Shown here piece after piece: positions 57,714 through 64,000 of a DNA stretch of 64,000 nucleotides; within the stretch, counting starts at the first letter, position 1; the number at the start of each line of letters is the position of its first letter. Both the position numbers and the translations under genes were made by a program. Source of the stretch: Triglochin maritima (lineage: Eukaryota; Streptophyta; Magnoliopsida; Alismatales; Juncaginaceae); NCBI GenBank assembly GCA_963682175.1, contig OY821787.1:20996501-21060500 (forward strand). The letters run 5' to 3'. The notes under the pieces are model-generated. The model had not been told where the DNA came from and ran no database searches. It saw nothing but the letters and a program-made list of their open reading frames with translations.

Positions 57714-58892
57714 TCTCCCACTTGCACAACAACACGATAACAACATGTCATCTGCTTTTGTGTCCCCGACACATATGCATATATCCCTTATACATACAAT
57801 CACACAATGGCAATATGTCACCTCTTTATGTGTCCTCGACACATATGTATATATCCCTGATACATACAACTACTCCTCTCTCCAAGTACACATCCACAAT
57901 ACGCAAGTCTCTGATCATGTATCCTCGATACACGACCATCTGTGTCCCCGACACATGTACTCTTCCGATCATACGGACAAATGGGTCGTGCGACCGGTGA
58001 TGCACCTGCAATTTAGGAGTCTCAAACTAGAAACCTTACTAGAAGACCAGAATGACAACATCCTCATAAAACAACAAATTAGCAGTCAAAATGCACATCA
58101 CAGTTCCCCACGTTTACTCAGAAACTCACTTAACATGAACGATATCTCGATCCCTCGGAGAGAATACCTTCTTGTCCTCAAGGTACTTGCTACTGTATCC
58201 AATACAGTTGGGCCCAGCAAATACTTTTAGTGCAGTCGAGTCAAACCTTTCCCTTCACCCCAGACCACCATTACACTCAGAGTTGACTCCTTTCCCGAAG
58301 ATGCCTCTTTAGACCGAATCTCTCATGGTCATAGATAACATCCCAAAGTAGCCAGATCAACTCTTTGCTTCATGGTGTCGTCGAAGGTCACTGAGGGCAA
58401 CTAATGACAATCAAGTCTTGGACTCACACAGTGAAGGAGCAAAGATCCATCCTTTAACTTCCAAATGGTCGCTCAGCACATGTTGTATGACAAACATGTT
58501 ATGGTGGATCATACTATACACAACAGTATGTCTGTCTCTCAACACCATACAAGTCTTAGTCCAGTCGCACCCCCTCTGCGCATGACCCGAGCTTCATCAT
58601 TATCGCCTTAACACCATACAGGTGCCACCTGGCGCCACATGTGATGCTCGCACTTGGCTTCTATAGGTGACATGAATCGTTGGAACTTTCATGTCAATCC
58701 TCACCAACATAGAGGATCTCATCTTGATTCCTAATCAAGGCGACTGTTTATTATGAACTGCTCTGGATCTATCATACAAGAACTCATCATGATCAGTCTC
58801 ATCTCTGCTCGCTATAAAAAGCGCCAGAGGTGAATGCTCGTGTGAGTGAGCATTCTTCAGCCTATTCACAAAATAATATTTTATGCTAGAAC
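57714..58892 (-). other. 3' noncoding part of C2
   Basis: Lies upstream of the C2 polypurine tract in element orientation. I recognise no protein. Between 57758 and 57960 it has repeats of TGTCCCCGACACATATG and TACATACAA-type words. The right end is set by the C3 LTR, the same family in opposite orientation, so C3 may have inserted into C2. Confidence 0.5.
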
Positions 58893-59275
58893 TATTGGAT
58901 TAATCTAGGATTAATAAGATATTTGCCCAAAGCACTGACACATGGCGCGTCCCTATTGGACTACACATTTAAGGGTTTAGGGTGGAGCCATCTATATAAG
59001 GAGGGGAGCCTCCCATTAGATGGAACAACAAGTGTGCAAACCCTAGCCTCCACCCACCCTAGCCGCCACCTTCTCTCTCTCCCATTTCGTCCCTCCACCT
59101 CCACCAAGCTCATTCCGTGGATTCTTGGGTTGTTGACTCGCGCTCCTTCTCCAAGAGAGTAGGAAACCGACCGGTGAAAAGGGTTCCGTAAGGTGACCTC
59201 CGATCTTCCTTCCGCTACCACAGGTTCTCTCCAAGAAAGGTACTCTTGAACCTGTAGAATCGTTGTTTGCTAACA
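58893..59275 (+). repeat. 5' LTR of copia element C3
   Basis: It starts TATTGGATTAATC, ends GTTTGCTAACA, is 383 bp long and is followed by a perfect initiator-Met primer site. Promoter-like TATATAAGG at 58993-59001. It forms a near-perfect inverted pair with the C2 LTR, 1.18 kb apart. Confidence 0.88.
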
Positions 59276-59276
59276 T

Positions 59277-59288
59277 TGGTATCAGAGC
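59277..59288 (+). other. Primer-binding site of C3 (initiator Met tRNA)
   Basis: TGGTATCAGAGC, the standard copia primer site complementary to the 3' end of initiator tRNA-Met, right after the LTR. Confidence 0.92.
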
Positions 59289-61430
59289 CAGGTTGGTTAC
59301 CTTCGAATCCTGACCATGCTTGACGAATTTTTGTTTCATGATAATCTGATTTGAGATAAAAATTCGGTGGTTATGTTTTTTGGAGAAAGAAAGATAACAG
59401 AAAAATCAGCATTGCTTATTTAGATGATGCGCATGCTATATATTTTGATTGTTCATGTTTTTTCTTTCAAATTCGTTTTTTGATATTCTTGAAATGAAAC
59501 CTCATAGGTTTAGACTAGACTCTACTTGTTGTGCCTGTTTTGGTGGTGCATGTTTACTGAGTTCTTTCTAACATGCGATTAAGGTTTAGACTAGACTCTA
59601 CTTGTTGCGCATGTTTTGGTTCATTAGAGCATGCATCTAGGGTTAGATTTTGCTCCTCCATTCTTGCGCATGTGTGCACGGTTTAAGATGGATTTTTCCT
59701 GATTTTATTTTGAGCCAATATGATATGTTGCTCTCCTATCATTGCACATACATAGATGCGGCCAGAATTCTGTTTTTTCTGTGTTGTTACCTCTATTCTT
59801 TGCGCATGTATTAGATAAAATCAGAAGTTATTTTCCATGTTGATTCTTCTAAATCATGCACATATATACATGAAATCAGATGTCTATTTTTCCTGATTTT
59901 TCCGAATTAGGGTTTGATATTATTTATTCTAATCTTTGAGCATGTATACATGAAATCTGTGTTAACCCTATCATGATGATCTTCTATTTTTGCGCATGTT
60001 TTATATGATAATCAGTAGTTTAATTCTCTGATATTTTTGTCATGCTTGCATTAGATGATAATGTTTGTATGTCATTTGTATATCATCATGCATGTCGGAT
60101 TGCATGGATGGATCAAATGTTGTTATCTCTGATTCGTGTACATGCATGACTAGATCTCATGTTTGCTGGAATTTCGTGTATATGCTTGTTTATTTAGCAT
60201 TTTTCAATATGAGCATGCATCTAGAATAGATGTTTATTGCCATATGCATATGCATGATAATTGTGTTGCCTTGTTGCTCCAAAGAATTTCGGATATGGCT
60301 GTTTTTGGAGCATTAACATGCATGTGATTGGCAAATTCTAAAATTTTTAGAGCATATTATGGGCTAGAGTTTTGTTGCCTTAAAAGTATTTTTTGAATGC
60401 TTTTCTTTGAAGCACATATATGTGTTGATCTCATTTAAGGAATTTCGGATTCTTTGGAATGATAGAATGCATTTCATTTGAAATATTTCCTTTATGATTA
60501 AATCCACATACATGTGTTGATCTCATTGAGGATGTTTCTGGATTTTTCTTTCCTAATGCGAGCAGGATAATTTTTACGCTCTCATGAATATGTTGATTGG
60601 GGAAAGAAAAGAAATTTTTTGTTTTGAGATACTATTATGGAGATTGATTGGTATTTCCATATACGTTTTTCTTATGCTCCATATATGCGTTGTTTCGTTA
60701 TATATTACTTCCTTCTTATTTGTAAGTGGTGTACACTTTATTCATGCGTGTGATTGTGCTAACGTATGGAAAGATTGTGTTTGTGTGGTATGAATGGTGT
60801 GAATGGATACTGATTTATTTTTGCTGCCTTATTGAGAGTTGAGCGTAATTTCATTCATTCATTTTCATTTGCAATAGATATCACAATGGGCTGTAATATT
60901 TATGGATTGTGGACTGTTTATTGCCCTAGGGAGACGAGGGGCTCCTTTATTTTTGTTATTGCGATATTATTGCTATTAGGCTTATGCAGGTTCCCATCTA
61001 CAGTGCTAAATCCCTATGGGGGATCCTTAGCTCGATATGGAAGTAATGTAGCAATTAATTTCTGTGTGATCTTGATTAGAATGTTCTGAAAGGAACGTTT
61101 TTTTGGAACTTGCATGCCTAGTGGGAGTTGCAAGGTAGAAGTGTTTTGTGTAAACCACCTTGCAACCGGCAGATAATTATTTATTTGCTGCTGATTTGCC
61201 ATGATTTATACGTTTTTTTGGGGTTATTAAATCATGATGGAGCGCAATATATGAATTGGTAAAATAGCTTTATTAACTATTGCATGAGGATTTGATCGAA
61301 CGCTTTATGTTCTCCTTTGCTCTGAATGCTATAGTTATTAAGTTAGTTTATTTTTTTATGACTATTACGGCTCGTTGTATTTTATGCTAGAACCCATGTA
61401 TCGCTATGTGGTTTTTTGTCCTAAAATTTT
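59289..61430 (+). other. Long untranslated leader of C3
   Basis: 2.1 kb between primer site and gag without a supported ORF. It is T-rich and holds a loose series of TTGCGCATGTATACATGAAA-like words (about 59530-60020). The leader is much longer than usual for copia, which often has gag within a few hundred bases. An insertion or an intron-like spacer is possible but I see no boundaries. Confidence 0.6.
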
Positions 61431-61896
61431 ATGGTTACTTCCAAAAGCATTGTCGTTGATCTGACTCGAGGAGATAAACTCAATGAAAGAAATTACGATC
61501 TGTGGCATCGTAAAATTGAGTATCTCTTAGAGGATCAGGACATGTTAGATAATATAACCCAAACTATGTCTCCCCCTGAGGAGGGGAACACTGCGCAGCA
61601 TCGCATAAATATGGATGTCTATAATGCATGGAAAAAGGAAGACTGTATTGCTCGCATTACAATTCTGAGTTCGATGCGAGATGATCTGTTACTACGGTCC
61701 GAAAAATTGCGAACTGCAAAGGCCTTGTGGGAAGCTGTGAAGTTTCAGTAGGGAGTGACCTCCGTCACAAGGGTCCGCCAGCTTGGGTTCATGTTTGATG
61801 GTTATAAAATGCGCCAAGGTCACATGATGAAGCAGCATATTACCGCAATGTCAATCATGATAAGCGAGCTGAGCGCTGTCGTCGTGCTAAGACCGA
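61431..61896 (+). pseudogene. Gag, N-terminal part, of C3
   Basis: The ATG at 61431 opens MVTSKSIVVDLTRGDKLNER, followed by NYDLWHRKIEYLLEDQDMLD and KALWEAVKFQ, the start of a UBN2-type copia gag. A TAG at 61749-61751 interrupts it. The frame continues with GVTSVTRVRQLGFMFDGYKM and HMMKQHITAMSIMISELSA, then shifts by one base at about 61880-61896 into the next frame. One nonsense codon and one frameshift are the only lesions. Confidence 0.85.
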
Positions 61897-62566
61897 TGAG
61901 GAGCAAGTGTCTACTTTCATCAGATCATTGCCTTCGAAGAGTTGGGAGCATATGAAGGTCCATCTGACTCATGCTGATGACATCAGGACATTTGACCAGG
62001 CCGCAAAACACCTAGAGCTGGAGGAGGACCGCATGCTTGCGGAAGCCACTCTAACTGAAGTGTTTGCTGCTGAAGCTGGCGCTCCCCGGAGGAGTGCAGG
62101 TTTTAGGCGCAAAAGAGATAGAGCACAGGTTTTTAAAGGCAAGAAGGGTGCAAATAAAAACAAAATAGAAAACAAAGCTGGAAAGAAACGACCTCGAGGA
62201 TCCAGAGGTGGGAAAGATAAGTCTAATGTGACTTGTTTTAACTGCCGAAGGACAGGACATTTTGCTCGTGAGTGCACTGAGCAAAAGGTAATTACTGTGT
62301 GTAATCCCTTGAATTGTAACGTGACTAGTTCTGTGATGCTCACTGATCACTCTCCGGTGTGGATTGTGGATTCAGGTGCCACAGACGACGTAACAAAGGA
62401 TCGTTCTGCCTTCGTGGAATATCGCCATGTTCCAAGTGGGAGGCGAATAAACATGGCGAACAACACTAGCATTGAAGTTCTTGGAGTTGGCACATGCAAA
62501 GTGGCTTTGCGAAGTGGCCGGATCCTATTACTACACGACATGTTGTATGCACCATCTATACGGTGA
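61897..62566 (+). pseudogene. Gag C-terminus and protease of C3
   Basis: Continues gag (RAKTDEEQVSTFIRSLPSKS), then a basic Lys/Arg-rich stretch, the CCHC zinc knuckle CFNCRRTGHFARECTEQ (about 62234-62284) and the copia protease with its active site VWIVDSGATDDVTKD (about 62359), ending MLYAPSIR. The DSGA form of the D-T/S-G-A motif is intact. The frame ends at TGA 62564-62566, followed in the same frame by NIISVVVLM. Family members continue with Arg-Asn, so CGA to TGA, a typical methyl-C decay, is the likely change. Confidence 0.88.
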
Positions 62567-64000
62567 AATATAATTTCTGTTGTTGTTTTGATGAGACATG
62601 GTTTTAAAGTTGTGTTTGAGAACAATGATATGGGTTTATACCTTGCTAACATTTATTATGGACGAGCCTTTCTTTCAGACGGTTTTATTGTGTTGGACGC
62701 AATTTATGATTTTAATCATAACACTAGTGCCTTTATGAGTCAAAGTTCCATGAATAATGATTCAGTTATGTGGCATGCTAGACTAGGTCACATTGGTGTT
62801 GACCGGATGAACAAGTTGGCAAAGGAGGGGGTATTAGGAGAATGCACCAAATTTGAATTGCCGACCTGTGAATCTTGTCTAGATGGAAAGGCAACTAGAA
62901 AACCGTTCGGAATATCCATTAGGGCTACTTCTCCTTTAGAACTAATTCACTCGGATATTTGTGGACCTTTGAATGTGCGTACTAGACATGGACAAAGTTA
63001 CTTCATCACATTTATTGATGACTACACTAGATATGGTCATATTTATCTTATTTCTCACAAGTCAGAAGCTTTAGAATGCTTTAAGAAATTCATGAGCTTG
63101 GTAGAGAATCAATTGGATAATAAGATAAAAACTCTCAGAACGGACAGAGGTGGGGAGTATCTCTCCATAATGTTCAAGGAGTTATGTGATGAAAAGGGGA
63201 TATCTAGACAACTTACTATGCCTTATACTCCTCAGCAAAATGGTGTTGCTGAGAGAAGGAATAGAACGTTGCTAGACATGGTTAGATCCATGATGGCACA
63301 TGCGAGCTTGCCAATTTCGTTTTGGGCAGATGCTCTAATGACTGCTGCCTATATCCTTAATCGAGTTCCAACAAAATCGGTTCCCTCAACTCCATATGAG
63401 TTATGGACAGGACGGAAGCCTGATTTTAGTCTGCTGCATCCTTGGGGATGCGCGGCATACATTCATTCTACTAGTCCCCGTTATGGAAAACTAGGACCTA
63501 GAGGGAAAAAGTGTATCTTTGTAAAATACAGTAATCTCTCCAAAGGTTATGTTTTTATCGGATTAGACGAGAATGAAAGAAGGACGGAACTGGAGTCTAG
63601 GGATGCCACATTCTTGGAAAATGTTTTTCCAACTCTTGTTGGAGCTATCAAAGAGTCAGTGGACTTCTTTGAACAACAAGATGACGACATTGCCACTCCA
63701 CGGGATCAGGATCTAGAAGTTGAACATGAGGTTCCACCAGTCAATCCTAGTGGGAGCAGCAATGCTGAGGATCTGATAGCTCTCACGGAGGATGAGCCAT
63801 CAGATACCCATCTGCGTCGAAGTAAACGTTGGCTCATTCCTCGTAGGCGGTTTCGCTTAGAGGAAGAGGCCCTTATGAATGCTCAAGAAGAAATTGATTA
63901 TGAATCATCTAAGATGACAGTAGTCAATGAGCAAGAACCAGAGACCTTGAAAGAGGCTTTGGAAGGTCCAAATGCGAAAGAGTGGTTAGAAACTCTAAAG
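62567..64000 (+). CDS. Integrase of copia element C3, open at window edge
   Basis: Open from the stop at 62566 to the last base with no further stop; the first Met is at 62591. Counting from it: pre-integrase zinc region with H62, H67, C93, C96 ([31 protein letters not shown]), then the integrase core with D122 (HSDICGP), D185 (TDRGGEY) and E221 (GVAERRN), all three catalytic residues present, followed by [17 protein letters not shown] and YELWTGRKP. The tail is acidic and leads to [14 protein letters not shown], where copia RT usually begins. Gag-protease-integrase order is that of Ty1/copia. Severed from its upstream part only by the single TGA. Confidence 0.9.

Noticed and set aside
57676..58230. 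184-codon plus-strand ORF
   Set aside because: No family resemblance, rich in repeated Tyr/Ile/His words from a short DNA repeat, and lies antisense in the 3' noncoding part of C2.

Overview
This is plant nuclear DNA, and the window is almost entirely transposable-element sequence. Evidence for a plant: Athila-like Ty3/gypsy LTR retrotransposons with primer-binding sites complementary to tRNA-Asp, Ty1/copia elements with an initiator-Met primer site, a LINE reverse transcriptase, and remnants of a plant-mobile-domain-like gene and GRF zinc fingers. I see no intact host gene, tRNA, rRNA or CRISPR, and I cannot name the species. Nearly every coding region carries stops or frameshifts, and most ORFs over 60 codons are chance.

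Layout. 1-744 is AT-rich with no gene. 745-2470 is a segment with inverted-repeat ends holding a GRF zinc-finger pseudogene. 2651-11087 is a minus-strand Athila-like element (A1): 3' LTR, polypurine tract, long 3' noncoding part, then integrase, RNase H, RT and protease read right to left. A solo LTR with a perfect target duplication sits inside its 3' LTR. 11088-21698 is a plus-strand chain, LTR-leader-short gag-LTR-leader-short gag (A2, A3), with two copies of a third LTR type nested in it. 21699-23751 holds another LTR-like sequence and an LTR scrap. 23767-29424 is a GRF / plant-mobile-domain-like pseudogene region; the mobile-domain-like part is cut by two solo LTRs, each with a 5-bp target duplication. 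30066-35165 is an Athila-like element (A4) with gag and protease.

35334-42605 is a minus-strand LINE split by a 5.2-kb Athila-like element (A5, duplication ATGCA) that lost everything from late gag to the middle of its 3' LTR. 42606-44693 is a tandem array of a 982-bp RT segment. 44694-49991 is a second LTR-internal-LTR-gag chain (A6, A7). 49992-55650 is a patchwork of LTRs and Athila 3' noncoding sequence (A9, a truncated second LTR type, A8). 55651-58892 holds fragments of minus-strand copia elements. 58893-64000 is the 5' part of a plus-strand copia element (C3), the least damaged element here, running off the window.

The elements nest several deep: a copia-type LTR inside the LTR of A2, itself inserted in the internal region of A1. 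The features most worth a second look are the 982-bp RT array, GGTCGACC-rich arrays shared by LTRs that otherwise look unrelated, paired palindromes repeated in both LTR and leader of the Athila-like elements, and a recurrent capsid-less gag ORF that looks like a non-autonomous family.
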